Assembly: GCF_000412335.2 (NCBI RefSeq)
Contig: NZ_KE161030.1
Coordinates: 4,560,739 to 4,624,738 of the forward strand
Length of the DNA: 64,000 bases
Direction of reading: 5' to 3'
DNA from: Cedecea davisae DSM 4568
Lineage (GTDB): Bacteria > Pseudomonadota > Gammaproteobacteria > Enterobacterales > Enterobacteriaceae
Position 1 is the first letter of the stretch. The number at the start of each line of letters is the position of its first letter. The position numbers and the translations under genes were made by a program. The notes beneath the pieces are model-generated. The model saw only the letters and a list, made by a program, of their open reading frames with translations. It ran no database searches and had not been told where the DNA came from. Positions 19,719-28,326 of this stretch are shown one piece after another.

Positions 19719-20714
19719 ATGGTTAACCGCCTGATAACGCTGTTATTGACCGGAATGGTATGGCTGATGGCGAGCCTGCCGGCTAAAGCCGCCGCCGAGT
19801 GGGACAGCTATAAATCCCGCTTTCTGATGGCCGACGGCAGAATTATTGATACCGGCAATAACAATGTCAGCCACACCGAAGGCCAGGGATTCGCCATGAT
19901 GATGGCGGTGTCGAACGACGACCGCGCCAGTTTCGACAAAATCTGGAACTGGACCAACGCCACGCTGCGTAACCCAAAGAACGGCCTGTTTTACTGGCGC
20001 TATAACCCGGTAGAGGCTGACCCAATAGCGGATAAAAACAACGCGACCGACGGGGATACTTTTATCGCCTGGGCTCTGCTGAAGGCCGGGCAAAAGTGGC
20101 ACGATAGCGGTTACCTGAAAGAGTCCGATGCCATCGCGAAAGCGCTGGTCACCCATAACGTCATTCAGTTTGCCGACAAGCGCGTGATGCTGCCGGGCGT
20201 AAACGGGTTTAACCTCAATAGTTCCGTCACGCTCAATCCGTCCTATTTTATCTTCCCGGCCTGGCAGGACTTCGCCCAACGCAGCCATTTAGTGGTGTGG
20301 AAAGAACTGATTACCGACGGCAAAACGCTGCTCGACAAAATGCGCTGGGGCAACAGCCAGCTGCCAACAGACTGGGTTTCGCTGGCCGCCGACGGCAAGC
20401 TAACGCCGGATGCCAACCACCCACCGCGCTTTAGCTACGACGCAATACGCGTTCCGCTCTATCTCGCCTGGCAGGATCCTGCAAGCCCGGAACTGGCTCC
20501 TTTTAAAAGCTTCTGGAGCCGCTACCCGCGCGCGCAAACGCCGGCCTGGATAAACGTCGCCAATAACCAGACAGCGCCTTATATGATGACCGGAGGCCTG
20601 CTGGCAGTCAGAGATTTGGCGCTTGGCGACACCAGCCAGCCGCCTCATATCATCCCGCAGGATGACTATTACTCGGCCAGCCTGAAAATGCTGGTATTGC
20701 TGGCAAAACAGTAG
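19719..20714 (+). CDS. bcsZ: periplasmic endo-1,4-beta-glucanase BcsZ (GH8)
   Basis: 331 residues. The ATG at 19719 is preceded by an ACGGAGAG ribosome binding site and opens a signal peptide (about residues 1-25, PAKAAAEW). The GH8 catalytic acid is Glu54 in TEGQGFAM. The conserved motif FSYDAIRVPLYLAW carries the second acidic residue. The enzyme trims glucan in the periplasm and is required for normal cellulose output. Here it is last in the operon, after bcsD, whereas E. coli places it between bcsB and bcsC. Confidence 0.93.
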   Translation: MVNRLITLLLTGMVWLMASLPAKAAAEWDSYKSRFLMADGRIIDTGNNNVSHTEGQGFAMMMAVSNDDRASFDKIWNWTNATLRNPKNGLFYWRYNPVEADPIADKNNATDGDTFIAWALLKAGQKWHDSGYLKESDAIAKALVTHNVIQFADKRVMLPGVNGFNLNSSVTLNPSYFIFPAWQDFAQRSHLVVWKELITDGKTLLDKMRWGNSQLPTDWVSLAADGKLTPDANHPPRFSYDAIRVPLYLAWQDPASPELAPFKSFWSRYPRAQTPAWINVANNQTAPYMMTGGLLAVRDLALGDTSQPPHIIPQDDYYSASLKMLVLLAKQ

Positions 20715-20757
20715 GTTTTTCATGGCACGGGCCGCGCACTGCGTGGAACGTTTTGCC

Positions 20758-21054
20758 CTAAGCCCCGGGCGAAACTAACACCAGCCGGTGAAGACGGGAG
20801 GTATCAACGGTTTTTTCTGCCTGTGCCAGGCTAAAAGCGTTCTGAATTTTCATCCAGACATCGGGCGAACTGCCGATCACGATGGAAAGCTTGAATGCCA
20901 TTTCAGGCGTTAATGCCGCCTTTCCGGTAAGCAGGCGGCTGGCGGTTGAAGGGGCGATATCCATTGCCCGGGAGAAATCTCGCAGGCTCACGTTAAGCGC
21001 TTCAAGCGACTCCTGAATAATCAGCCCAGGGTGCGGCGGGTTTGCCATTTTCAT
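20758..21054 (-). CDS. higA: HigA-family antitoxin (XRE helix-turn-helix)
   Basis: A 98-residue helix-turn-helix protein of the HigA type: [20 protein letters not shown] leads into the DNA-binding helices ([19 protein letters not shown]). HigA neutralises the HigB mRNA interferase and represses its own promoter. The start codon overlaps the ancestral higB stop (TGATG), the normal higB-higA order. The antitoxin reads as intact although the toxin is broken, so it may now act only as a repressor or as a guard against related toxins. It lies convergent to bcsZ. Confidence 0.88.
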   Translation of the reverse strand: MKMANPPHPGLIIQESLEALNVSLRDFSRAMDIAPSTASRLLTGKAALTPEMAFKLSIVIGSSPDVWMKIQNAFSLAQAEKTVDTSRLHRLVLVSPGA

Positions 21055-21332
21055 CAGTGATAGTCCTCATAATCCAGTATCCAGGCATCGCCTTTCCAAA
21101 ACTCAAAGGTTAACCGTCAGTTACCTGAAACATTAACTGCCCAAATGGACTCCCGCTCCCCCTGCAGGGCGTGCAAACGATAGCCCGGTAAGTCGATGTC
21201 GCTAATGTGGCTTGCAGCATCGATAATAGCCAACCTCGCCCGGAGCCTGTTGATATGCTCAAAACGGACGCCGCGGGCCTGGCTTTTCATAAATAAATCC
21301 CGCAGTCCTTTATGCCTGAAGCTTCTTATCAT
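21054..21332 (-). pseudogene. higB: higB toxin gene interrupted by an in-frame TGA
   Basis: The open frame MIRSFRHKGLRDLF to WAVNVSGN is 71 residues and stops at TGA (21119-21117). Reading on in the same frame gives [20 protein letters not shown] and a second TGA at 21056-21054, overlapping higA. HigB/RelE toxins of about 92 residues have GNW-R-(I/L)-T-F here and end DYEDYH. The stop therefore replaces the conserved Trp codon at position 72 (TGG to TGA). The truncated product lacks the C-terminal strands with the catalytic region and should be inactive. A sequencing error is the main alternative. Confidence 0.82.
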
Positions 21333-21598
21333 CCTGATAGTGTTCCGTTAGGAGGAACGTTACGGCATTGTTCCCTTATGCGCAACAATAAAGTCGCGCA
21401 TCTGTGAATAGTGAGCAGAAAGAATATGAGGATATAAAGCAGCCGGAAAGTGGCCGTGGTCAAAGCAGGAATCCGTCTCGCAGAAACCCGTTTTTATTAT
21501 TTTAAGCGCTCAATATGCTCAGCATAATCCTCTGGCGTAGCCTTACCCTTCGAAAAAAATATGTTACTCTCCGCTGAGTTACCTCTCTGGAGACGGAC

Positions 21599-22618
21599 AT
21601 GAACGGCAAGGCTGCACGCCCCACGATAAGCGACGTCGCAAAAGCGGCGAAGACCGGTAAAACCAGCGTTTCGCGCTATCTTAACGGCGAGCAGAACGTG
21701 CTGTCCGACGACCTGCGCGGGCGCATTGAACGCGCCATTGCTGACCTCGATTACCGCCCAAACCAGATGGCACGGGGCCTGAAGCGGGGCAGAACCCGCC
21801 TGATTGGCCTGATCATCGCCGACATCACCAACCCTTATTCCGTTGACGTCCTCAGCGGTATAGAAGCCGCCTGCCGCGAGAAAGGCTTTACCCCGCTGGT
21901 CTGTAACACCAACAATGAAGTGGACCAGGAACTGCATTACCTCGATTTACTGCGCAGTTACCAGGTTGAGGGCATCGTGGTTAACGCCGTTGGCATGCGT
22001 GAAGAGGGGCTAAACCGGCTCCAGCAGTCCGCGCTGCCGATGGTGCTTATCGACCGTAAGATCCCGGATTTTGCCTGCGATGTGGTCGGGCTGGATAATA
22101 TTCAGGCCGCCACCACCGCCACCGAGCATCTCGTCGAGCAGGGCTTCGAAGCGATTCTGTTTCTCAGCGAACCGCTGGGCATGGTTAATACTCGCCGCGA
22201 GCGTTTGCGCGCATTTCGCAGCACGATTGAGCGTTATCCCGGCATTGTTGCTGAAAATGCCGAAACACCGCTTCATGAAACCGACCTGCTGGATAACACG
22301 CTGCGCCAGTTCCATACCCGCCATCGCGGCATGCGCAAAGCGGTTATCTCCGCCAACGGCGCGCTGACGCTGCAAGTTGCCCGCTCCCTGCGCCGCGTTG
22401 GCCTGCACTGGGGCAGCGATATCGGCCTGCTGGGGTTTGACGAACTGGAGTGGGCCGAGCTTGCGGGCGTGGGCATTACCACCCTGAAGCAGCCAACCTG
22501 GCAAATTGGCTATGCCGCGCTGGAGCAGGTGGTAAGGCGTATTGAAGGCGCGGACGAAACGGTGCGTGAACAGCTTTTCTCCGGCGAGCTTATCGTGCGC
22601 GGCTCCACCTCCCGCTAA
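21599..22618 (+). CDS. ptxS: LacI-family 2-ketogluconate operon repressor PtxS
   Basis: A 339-residue LacI/GalR regulator. The N-terminal helix-turn-helix (residues about 8-30, TISDVAKAAKTGKTSVSRYL) and hinge (YRPNQMARGL) are followed by a periplasmic-binding-like sugar sensor domain. Its assignment as PtxS rests on context: it is followed by kguE-kguK-kguT-kguD, the gene order of Pseudomonas ptxS-kguEKTD, and a 14-base palindrome near the published PtxS operator lies between ptxS and kguE. It is expected to release DNA on binding 2-ketogluconate. GGAG at 21589-21592 serves the ATG. The upstream interval 21333-21598 shows no gene. Confidence 0.85.
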   Translation: MNGKAARPTISDVAKAAKTGKTSVSRYLNGEQNVLSDDLRGRIERAIADLDYRPNQMARGLKRGRTRLIGLIIADITNPYSVDVLSGIEAACREKGFTPLVCNTNNEVDQELHYLDLLRSYQVEGIVVNAVGMREEGLNRLQQSALPMVLIDRKIPDFACDVVGLDNIQAATTATEHLVEQGFEAILFLSEPLGMVNTRRERLRAFRSTIERYPGIVAENAETPLHETDLLDNTLRQFHTRHRGMRKAVISANGALTLQVARSLRRVGLHWGSDIGLLGFDELEWAELAGVGITTLKQPTWQIGYAALEQVVRRIEGADETVREQLFSGELIVRGSTSR

Positions 22619-22668
22619 ATTTTATCTTCGTGATGTCGCTCAAAAATTAGCAGCAGTCCGCTTCTCTT

Positions 22669-22682
22669 TGGAACCGGTTCCA
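22669..22682 (+). promoter_or_regulatory. PtxS-type operator upstream of kguE
   Basis: TGGAACCGGTTCCA is a perfect 14-base palindrome 50 bases before the kguE start. The PtxS operator described in Pseudomonas is TGAAACCGGTTTCA; this differs by one symmetric change in each half. It is the only such palindrome I saw near the operon, and it lies where it would control kguEKTD. Confidence 0.75.
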
Positions 22683-22731
22683 TCTAGCGTAATAACTATA
22701 TTATTTAGCCGTTATCGCTATGGGGCCTTCC

Positions 22732-23481
22732 ATGCCGCGCAAAATTATCGTTGTTACCGCCGCCTACGGCCACGACCGCATTTCCGCCCTCGGCGGCCAG
22801 CAGGCTTTATTGCCGATTATCGCGGAAGCCGGTGCGGACGGCGTCGAAATCCGCCGTGAACTGTTTACGCCCTCCCAGCTGGATTTCCTCTCCGGGATAG
22901 CCGGAGAGATGACCCAGTTAGGCCTGGAGGCCTGTTATTCCGCACCTGAACCGCTGTTTGTCGGCGACGGCAGCCTCAACCCACTGATCCCCTCTCTGCT
23001 ACAGGAAGCCCACCAGCTTAACGCGGTCTGGCTAAAGCTCTCTCTAGGCCAGTTCAACAACGCGAGCTCGTTTGACACCCTGAAACAGTGGTTAAGCGAC
23101 AGCCCGGTCGCCCTGGTGGTCGAAAACGACCAGACCACCTGCGGAAAACTGGCGCCAATGCAGCGCTTCCAGGCCGCCATCAAGGTGCACAACCTGCCGG
23201 TTACGCTCACTTTTGATATGGCGAACTGGCTGTGGGTGGATGACTCCCCGCAGCAGGCCGCCCGCGCCCTTGCGCCTTCGGTGAGCTATATCCACGTCAA
23301 AACGGCTGTTGCCCACCACAACCATTATCGCGCCGTGCCGCCGGACGAGTCCGGCTCAGACTGGAAAGGAATGCTGAATATGCTGCCGGCGGATGCGCCA
23401 CGCGGGATCGAGTTTCCGCTGGAAGGGCGAGATTTGGTCGCCGTTACCCGCCGCTACATCAACCTGTTACGCGAGGAATAG
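22732..23481 (+). CDS. kguE: KguE, sugar phosphate isomerase/epimerase family protein
   Basis: 249 residues, TIM-barrel of the xylose-isomerase-like epimerase family. It shows typical strand ends GADGVEIRREL, VALVVENDQT, LTFDMANWLW and YIHVKTA, with metal-binding Glu/Asp/His candidates. The ATG at 22732 is preferred because GGGG stands 6 bases upstream; an ATG at 22720 would add four residues. In Pseudomonas kguE belongs to the 2-ketogluconate operon, but its exact reaction is not well settled. It starts a run of closely spaced genes, with kguK 2 bases after its stop. Confidence 0.82.
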   Translation: MPRKIIVVTAAYGHDRISALGGQQALLPIIAEAGADGVEIRRELFTPSQLDFLSGIAGEMTQLGLEACYSAPEPLFVGDGSLNPLIPSLLQEAHQLNAVWLKLSLGQFNNASSFDTLKQWLSDSPVALVVENDQTTCGKLAPMQRFQAAIKVHNLPVTLTFDMANWLWVDDSPQQAARALAPSVSYIHVKTAVAHHNHYRAVPPDESGSDWKGMLNMLPADAPRGIEFPLEGRDLVAVTRRYINLLREE

Positions 23482-23483
23482 AG

Positions 23484-24419
23484 ATGAAACAGCTGGATGT
23501 CGTCACCATTGGCGAAGCCATGGCGATGTTTGTCGCAACCGAAACCGGAGATCTTGCCGCGGCGGAGCACTTTGTAAAACGTGCCGCCGGTGCCGAACTT
23601 AACGTTGCAACCGGCCTGGCGCGCCTCGGCCTGAACGTGGGCTGGGTAAGCCGCGTAGGTAACGACTCATTTGGCCGCTACGTGTTACGGCAGCTGGCAA
23701 AAGAGAACATCGACGGCCAGGGTGTCAGCGTTGATGAGCGCTATCGCACCGGCTTTCAGCTCAAATCTAAAGTCGAAGATGGAACCGATCCCATCGTGGA
23801 ATATTTCCGCAAAGACTCGGCGGCAAGCCACCTGTCGATAGCCGATTTTGACGAAAAGTATTTTTTCTCCGCGCGCCATCTGCATCTCAGCGGCGTAGCG
23901 GCTGCGCTGTCACCAACGTCGCTGGAATTATTGAATCATGCCGCCAAATGCATGAAACAGCAGGGAAAAACAATTTCCTTTGACCCAAACCTGCGCCCGG
24001 TGCTGTGGAGCAGCGAGGCCGAAATGGTGAAACAGCTTAATCACCTGGCATTCCAGGCCGACTGGGTGCTGCCGGGGCTGAAAGAAGGCGTCATTCTCAC
24101 CGGCCAGACGACGCCGGAAGGGATTGCCGATTTTTATCTGCATCATGGGGTAAAAATCGTGGTGCTGAAAACCGGCGCGGACGGCGCCTGGTATAAAACC
24201 GCCAGCGGCGAGCAAGGTGCCGTGGCGGCGGTAAAAGTGGACAACGTAGTGGACACCGTGGGCGCCGGAGACGGCTTTGCGGTCGGGGTAATTAGCGCCC
24301 TGCTGGAAGGGAAACCTTTGCATCAGGCCGTAAGCCGGGGCAATAAAATCGGCTCGCTGGCGATACAGGTCATCGGTGATAGCGAAGGGTTACCTACCCG
24401 TAGCGCACTGGGCGAATAA
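23484..24419 (+). CDS. kguK: 2-ketogluconate kinase KguK (PfkB family)
   Basis: A 311-residue PfkB/ribokinase-family kinase. The N-terminal signature region is VVTIGEAMAMFVATETGDL and the C-terminal signature DTVGAGDGFAVG has the catalytic Asp at residue 263. It is expected to phosphorylate 2-ketogluconate to 2-keto-6-phosphogluconate. The protein alone also resembles 2-keto-3-deoxygluconate kinase (KdgK); the operon with KguE, KguT and KguD and the PtxS operator favours KguK. Confidence 0.85.
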   Translation: MKQLDVVTIGEAMAMFVATETGDLAAAEHFVKRAAGAELNVATGLARLGLNVGWVSRVGNDSFGRYVLRQLAKENIDGQGVSVDERYRTGFQLKSKVEDGTDPIVEYFRKDSAASHLSIADFDEKYFFSARHLHLSGVAAALSPTSLELLNHAAKCMKQQGKTISFDPNLRPVLWSSEAEMVKQLNHLAFQADWVLPGLKEGVILTGQTTPEGIADFYLHHGVKIVVLKTGADGAWYKTASGEQGAVAAVKVDNVVDTVGAGDGFAVGVISALLEGKPLHQAVSRGNKIGSLAIQVIGDSEGLPTRSALGE

Positions 24420-24486
24420 ATCATCCGACCTCGCCTGTACCCTACAAACAAGGCGATGCGGCTAACCTCAACATAGAGGCCTTATT

Positions 24487-25767
24487 ATGAAAAACCAGAC
24501 AATCGCGCCAAGGCGCTGGTGGTACATCATGCCTATCGTGTTTATCACGTATAGCCTGGCATACCTCGACCGCGCTAATTTCAGCTTCGCTTCCGCCGCC
24601 GGAATCAACGACGACCTCGGTATCACCAAAGGGATCTCTTCCCTGCTGGGTGCCCTGTTCTTCCTCGGCTATTTCTTCTTCCAGATCCCCGGCGCGATGT
24701 ACGCCGAGCGCCGCAGCGTGCGCAAACTTATCTTCGTTTGCCTGATTTTATGGGGCGGCTGCGCGTCGTTAACCGGCATGGTCAGCAACATCCCGATGCT
24801 GGCGGCCATTCGCTTCGTTCTTGGCGTCGTTGAGGCGGCGGTCATGCCAGCGATGCTGATTTATATCAGCAACTGGTTTACTAAATCCGAACGCTCCCGC
24901 GCGAATACCTTCCTGATCCTCGGTAATCCGGTCACCGTGCTGTGGATGTCGGTGGTTTCCGGTTATCTGATTCAGGCCTTCGGCTGGCGCGAAATGTTTA
25001 TCTTCGAAGGTATTCCGGCTGTCATCTGGGCGTTTGCCTGGTGGGTGCTGGTAAAAGATAAACCGGCCCAGGTGGGCTGGCTGTCCGAAGATGAAAAATC
25101 CGCATTGCAGGCGCAGTTGCTGAAAGAGCAAGAAGGCATCAAGGCGGTGCGTAACTACGGTGAAGCATTCCGTTCACGTAACGTTGTTATCCTGTGCATG
25201 CAGTATTTTGCCTGGAGTATTGGCGTGTACGGCTTTGTGCTGTGGTTGCCGTCAATCATCCGCAGCGGCAGCGCAGGAATGGGGATGGTGGAAGTAGGCT
25301 GGCTCTCTTCCGTGCCTTATCTGGCGGCCACTATCGCGATGATTGCCGTCTCATGGGCGTCCGACAAAATGCAAAACCGCAAGCTGTTCGTCTGGCCGCT
25401 ACTGCTGATTGGCGCCCTGGCGTTCCTCGGTTCCTGGCTCGTCGGCGCTAACCATTTCTGGGCCTCCTACACGCTGCTGGTGATTGCCGGTGCTGCAATG
25501 TACGCCCCTTATGGCCCGTTCTTCGCCATTATCCCGGAGATGCTGCCGAGAAATGTCGCAGGGGGCGCGATGGCGCTGATTAACAGCATGGGCGCATTGG
25601 GCTCCTTCGTCGGATCCTGGTTTGTCGGCTACCTGAACGGCGCAACCGGCAGCCCGGCGGCATCCTATGTCTTTATGGGGCTGGCGCTGCTGGCCTCGGT
25701 ATGGCTTACTTTGATTGTTAAGCCTGCTAAGCAACAACAAATCCCGGCGGGCGCTCACCGCGCCTGA
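24487..25767 (+). CDS. kguT: 2-ketogluconate MFS transporter KguT
   Basis: A 426-residue major facilitator of the anion:cation symporter type (GudP/ExuT/KguT group), with 12 predicted membrane segments. The first cytoplasmic loop region shows [10 protein letters not shown], and a family motif follows as [16 protein letters not shown]. It is expected to import 2-ketogluconate by proton symport. A 67-base gap after kguK contains an AGAGG ribosome binding site region at 24474-24479. Confidence 0.87.
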   Translation: MKNQTIAPRRWWYIMPIVFITYSLAYLDRANFSFASAAGINDDLGITKGISSLLGALFFLGYFFFQIPGAMYAERRSVRKLIFVCLILWGGCASLTGMVSNIPMLAAIRFVLGVVEAAVMPAMLIYISNWFTKSERSRANTFLILGNPVTVLWMSVVSGYLIQAFGWREMFIFEGIPAVIWAFAWWVLVKDKPAQVGWLSEDEKSALQAQLLKEQEGIKAVRNYGEAFRSRNVVILCMQYFAWSIGVYGFVLWLPSIIRSGSAGMGMVEVGWLSSVPYLAATIAMIAVSWASDKMQNRKLFVWPLLLIGALAFLGSWLVGANHFWASYTLLVIAGAAMYAPYGPFFAIIPEMLPRNVAGGAMALINSMGALGSFVGSWFVGYLNGATGSPAASYVFMGLALLASVWLTLIVKPAKQQQIPAGAHRA

Positions 25768-25773
25768 CCCCGC

Positions 25774-25797
25774 ACCGGGTGGCGTTTGCCGCCCGGT
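25774..25797 (+). promoter_or_regulatory. intercistronic hairpin between kguT and kguD
   Basis: Ten-base arms ACCGGGTGGC (25774-25783) and GCCGCCCGGT (25788-25797), one G-T pair, 4-base loop, then TTGCGTTT. It may act as a partial terminator lowering kguD expression, or as a stabiliser of the upstream message. It ends 30 bases before the kguD start. Confidence 0.5.
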
Positions 25798-25826
25798 TTG
25801 CGTTTACCCGAAAAACGGAGAATCTC

Positions 25827-26801
25827 ATGAAGCCGTCCGTCATCCTCTACAAGACGCTGCCTGATAACCTGCTGTCCCGTCTTGAAAGTCACTTTACCGT
25901 CACCCAGTTTGACGATATCAGCCCGGAAACCGTAAAGGCGAATGCCGACGTGTTCGCCAATGCCGAAGGTATCCTGGGTTCCGGCGGCAAAGTCGACGGC
26001 GCGTTTCTGGCGAGTACGCCAAAGCTACGGGTGGCTTCCACCGTTTCCGTCGGCTATGACAACTTCAATGTTGATGCCCTGAACGAACGCGGCGTAGTGC
26101 TGATGCACACCCCAACCGTACTGACGGAAACCGTTGCCGACACGGCAATGGCGCTCATTCTCTCCAGCGCCCGCCGCGTAGTCGAAGTGGCCGAACGCGT
26201 GAAGAACGGCGAGTGGCAAAGCAGCATCGGCGCTGACTGGTTCGGTATCGACGTGCACCATAAAACGCTCGGCATTTTGGGTATGGGACGCATTGGGCTG
26301 GCGCTGGCGCAGCGCGCTCACTTCGGCTTCAGCATGCCGATTCTGTATAACGCCCGCCGCCATCACAAAGAAGCCGAGGAGCGTTTTAATGCCCGCTACT
26401 GCGACCTCGATACCCTGCTGGCGGAGTCTGATTTTGTCTGTATTCTGCTGCCGCTAAGCGACGAAACCCGTCACCTGATCGGCGCGGAGCAAATTGCAAA
26501 AATGAAATCTTCGGCAGTGCTGATAAACGTCGGGCGCGGCCCGGTAGTGGATGAGAAGGCGCTGATTCAGGCACTACAGGAAGGTAAAATTCACGCCGCC
26601 GGGCTGGACGTATTCGAGCAGGAACCGCTGGCCGTGGACTCGCCGCTGCTGAGCCTGCCGAACGTGGTCGCCCTGCCGCACATCGGCTCCGCAACCCATG
26701 AAACCCGCTACGGCATGGCGGAGTGCGCGGTAGAGAACCTGATTACCGCGTTAACCGGCAAGGTTGAGGTGAACTGCGTGAATCCTCAGGTACTGAAGTA
26801 A
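25827..26801 (+). CDS. ghrB: 2-ketogluconate-6-phosphate reductase / 2-ketoacid reductase GhrB (KguD)
   Basis: A 324-residue D-isomer 2-hydroxyacid dehydrogenase, the same length as E. coli GhrB (TkrA/YiaE) and similar throughout (MKPSVILYK start, [24 protein letters not shown]). The NAD(P)-binding loop is GMGRIG, and the catalytic region ends [11 protein letters not shown]. The ATG at 25827 follows ACGGAG. E. coli GhrB reduces glyoxylate, hydroxypyruvate and 2-ketogluconate. Here it occupies the kguD place in the operon, so its main role is probably in 2-ketogluconate catabolism. It also sits next to yiaF-yiaG, as ghrB does in E. coli, so a core gene appears to have been recruited to the operon. 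Confidence 0.88.
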   Translation: MKPSVILYKTLPDNLLSRLESHFTVTQFDDISPETVKANADVFANAEGILGSGGKVDGAFLASTPKLRVASTVSVGYDNFNVDALNERGVVLMHTPTVLTETVADTAMALILSSARRVVEVAERVKNGEWQSSIGADWFGIDVHHKTLGILGMGRIGLALAQRAHFGFSMPILYNARRHHKEAEERFNARYCDLDTLLAESDFVCILLPLSDETRHLIGAEQIAKMKSSAVLINVGRGPVVDEKALIQALQEGKIHAAGLDVFEQEPLAVDSPLLSLPNVVALPHIGSATHETRYGMAECAVENLITALTGKVEVNCVNPQVLK

Positions 26802-26814
26802 TCTGGTTAATAGA

Positions 26815-26839
26815 GTGGGTTACGCACAAGCTAACCCAC
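26815..26839 (+). terminator. hairpin after ghrB/kguD
   Basis: Perfect 8-base arms GTGGGTTA (26815-26822) and TAACCCAC (26832-26839), 9-base loop, beginning 13 bases after the stop. There is no T-run. It lies between the convergent kgu operon and the toxin-antitoxin pair. Confidence 0.45.
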
Positions 26840-26841
26840 CA

Positions 26842-27177
26842 CTAATAAATCACACTGTGTCTATATAATGCGGCCTCGAAGTCTTCCTTCATGCTGGCAT
26901 AAAGCAAGATATTGACTGATGCAGGATCGCCGTCATCATAGAAACAGCGATAATCATTTTCAGTATCCAGCCATTCCCGAATTCTTATCCCTTTATCAGC
27001 CAGAATGCCATTAAAGCGATATCGGGTAGGATCTTGCGATATTGCCGCTACTGAACGCATAAGCAGAGAGTCGATTAGCTTTGCGGCCTCGGCATGGACG
27101 ATAAACTGCGCCTTGAAAAACTCCAGATCCTGAAGGCTGATAACCGCAGTCCCCGCAAACTCGACTGGCTTATTCAT
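26842..27177 (-). CDS. RelE/ParE-superfamily toxin
   Basis: A 111-residue protein with the fold pattern of RelE/ParE toxins: helical N-terminus (ISLQDLEFFKAQFIVH), then TRYRFNGILADKGIRIREWLD and a beta-rich end NDYRCFYDDGD...ILLYASMKEDFEAALYRH. Members are mRNA interferases or gyrase inhibitors; which one cannot be told. It follows its putative antitoxin by 12 bases on the same strand. The short region (26.8-27.5 kb) separates ghrB from yiaF, which are adjacent in E. coli, so it is an insertion. Confidence 0.8.
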   Translation of the reverse strand: MNKPVEFAGTAVISLQDLEFFKAQFIVHAEAAKLIDSLLMRSVAAISQDPTRYRFNGILADKGIRIREWLDTENDYRCFYDDGDPASVNILLYASMKEDFEAALYRHSVIY

Positions 27178-27189
27178 CCCTGATTGCCC

Positions 27190-27459
27190 TTATTTTCTGG
27201 CTGACCGCAGTTTTGCTAATGCGTCTTCAGGAGAAAAGGTCTCGCCCGCCACAACATCCTGTTTTGCTTTCATAATAAGCTTCAGCAAAGCATTACTCTG
27301 ACGCTCCCTGGCCCGCTCTGCTTCTTCAAGCTGGCGCTCGGCAACTGTTTGCACAAATAACTCTGCAACACCATTTTTGGTCACGTAGACGCCCCCCTCA
27401 AACAGCTCTGGGTTGCTCAATCCTTCGCGGGCGGTTTTTTGCGACATGGTATTTGGCAT
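27190..27459 (-). CDS. antitoxin partner of the RelE/ParE-type toxin
   Basis: 89 residues, with the start at 27459 supported by GAGG 8 bases upstream. The N-terminal part (PELFEGGVYVTKNGVAELFVQT) resembles the DNA-binding strand-helix region of Phd/RelB-type antitoxins. The middle is highly charged and helical (RQLEEAERARERQ) and the end (SPEDALAKLRSARK) looks like a toxin-binding tail. Antitoxin-first order and 12-base spacing fit a type II pair. Confidence 0.78.
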   Translation of the reverse strand: MPNTMSQKTAREGLSNPELFEGGVYVTKNGVAELFVQTVAERQLEEAERARERQSNALLKLIMKAKQDVVAGETFSPEDALAKLRSARK

Positions 27460-27561
27460 GATTGTACCCTCAGCTTAAATAGACATGGTGATTTTATGAG
27501 CAATCAGGGGCGGGATCCAATTTATACTAAATTTACTCACGGATGCAGATATTAACGCCAT

Positions 27562-27600
27562 AAAAAAGGTGGAGCAGCCGCGAGGCTCTCCACCTTTTTT
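27562..27600. terminator. terminator of yiaF
   Basis: Arms of 13 bases (AAAAAAGGTGGAG, 27562-27574; CTCCACCTTTTTT, 27588-27600) make a strong hairpin with T-tracts on both strands, 16 bases beyond the yiaF stop. It probably works in both directions. Confidence 0.9.
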
Positions 27601-27615
27601 TACTGCAAAATCAGC

Positions 27616-28326
27616 TTACTGCATTGCGCTCTGCGCGGCAGTCCAGGCCTGAGTAAATGCCTGATGCTGCGCGGCCAGCGGGGCAATCAGCGAGTTGTAC
27701 TGGCTGGCCTGCTGAGAGGTCGGGAACTGGATACCGCCGTTGGCAAAGCCCACCTGATTATTCTGCTGAGCGATAAAATCGCCCACCTGCACCAGCTGCT
27801 GGGTCAGGGTCTGGGCCGCCGGGATCAGCGGAGCCATCGCGTTAGCCGGACCGGTTACCACTTTCTGGTACACCTGATAGTAAACGGTTTTCAGGTCATC
27901 CGGCTGTTTCAGCGCCGCAAGCGCGCCATCGGCCTGCATTTTTGCATTCTGAACCTGCTGGCCTAATACGTTCAGCGAGCCGTTAGCCTGGCGCAGCGCA
28001 TCGCGCTGGGTCATATAATCCTGCGGAGCTCGGATGCTGTTGACGCTGTCCACAACCGGCTTCATGCCTTCGTCCATTGCCTGGCTTACCTGCTGAGAGA
28101 AGCCGTACAGAATGGCGTAATCTGATACCAGCGGGCCAAACTGTTTTTTCTGATCGGACGTCAGCGTCGGCAGGCGATCGCCGCTACGCATAGCCGTGTT
28201 TTGCAGAAAATCGATGAACGCCTTGCGCTGGTCGCCTTCTTTATCGAAGCAACCGCTGAGGCTCACCACCATTAACAACGCCGCCAGCGGCGCAAACCAG
28301 CGAGACCAGGACTTACCTGTCGCCAT
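27616..28326 (-). CDS. yiaF: DUF3053 lipoprotein YiaF
   Basis: 236 residues, the same length as E. coli YiaF and similar throughout. The start at 28326 (MATGKSWSRW) follows an AGGAG; an ATG one codon earlier is possible, and a longer open frame to 28410 is not supported. It is a lipoprotein: hydrophobic stretch then LSGC, with the lipidated Cys at residue 26 followed by Phe-Asp, which may favour inner-membrane retention. The mature part is a Gln/Ala-rich helical domain. Function unknown. Confidence 0.92.
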   Translation of the reverse strand: MATGKSWSRWFAPLAALLMVVSLSGCFDKEGDQRKAFIDFLQNTAMRSGDRLPTLTSDQKKQFGPLVSDYAILYGFSQQVSQAMDEGMKPVVDSVNSIRAPQDYMTQRDALRQANGSLNVLGQQVQNAKMQADGALAALKQPDDLKTVYYQVYQKVVTGPANAMAPLIPAAQTLTQQLVQVGDFIAQQNNQVGFANGGIQFPTSQQASQYNSLIAPLAAQHQAFTQAWTAAQSAMQ

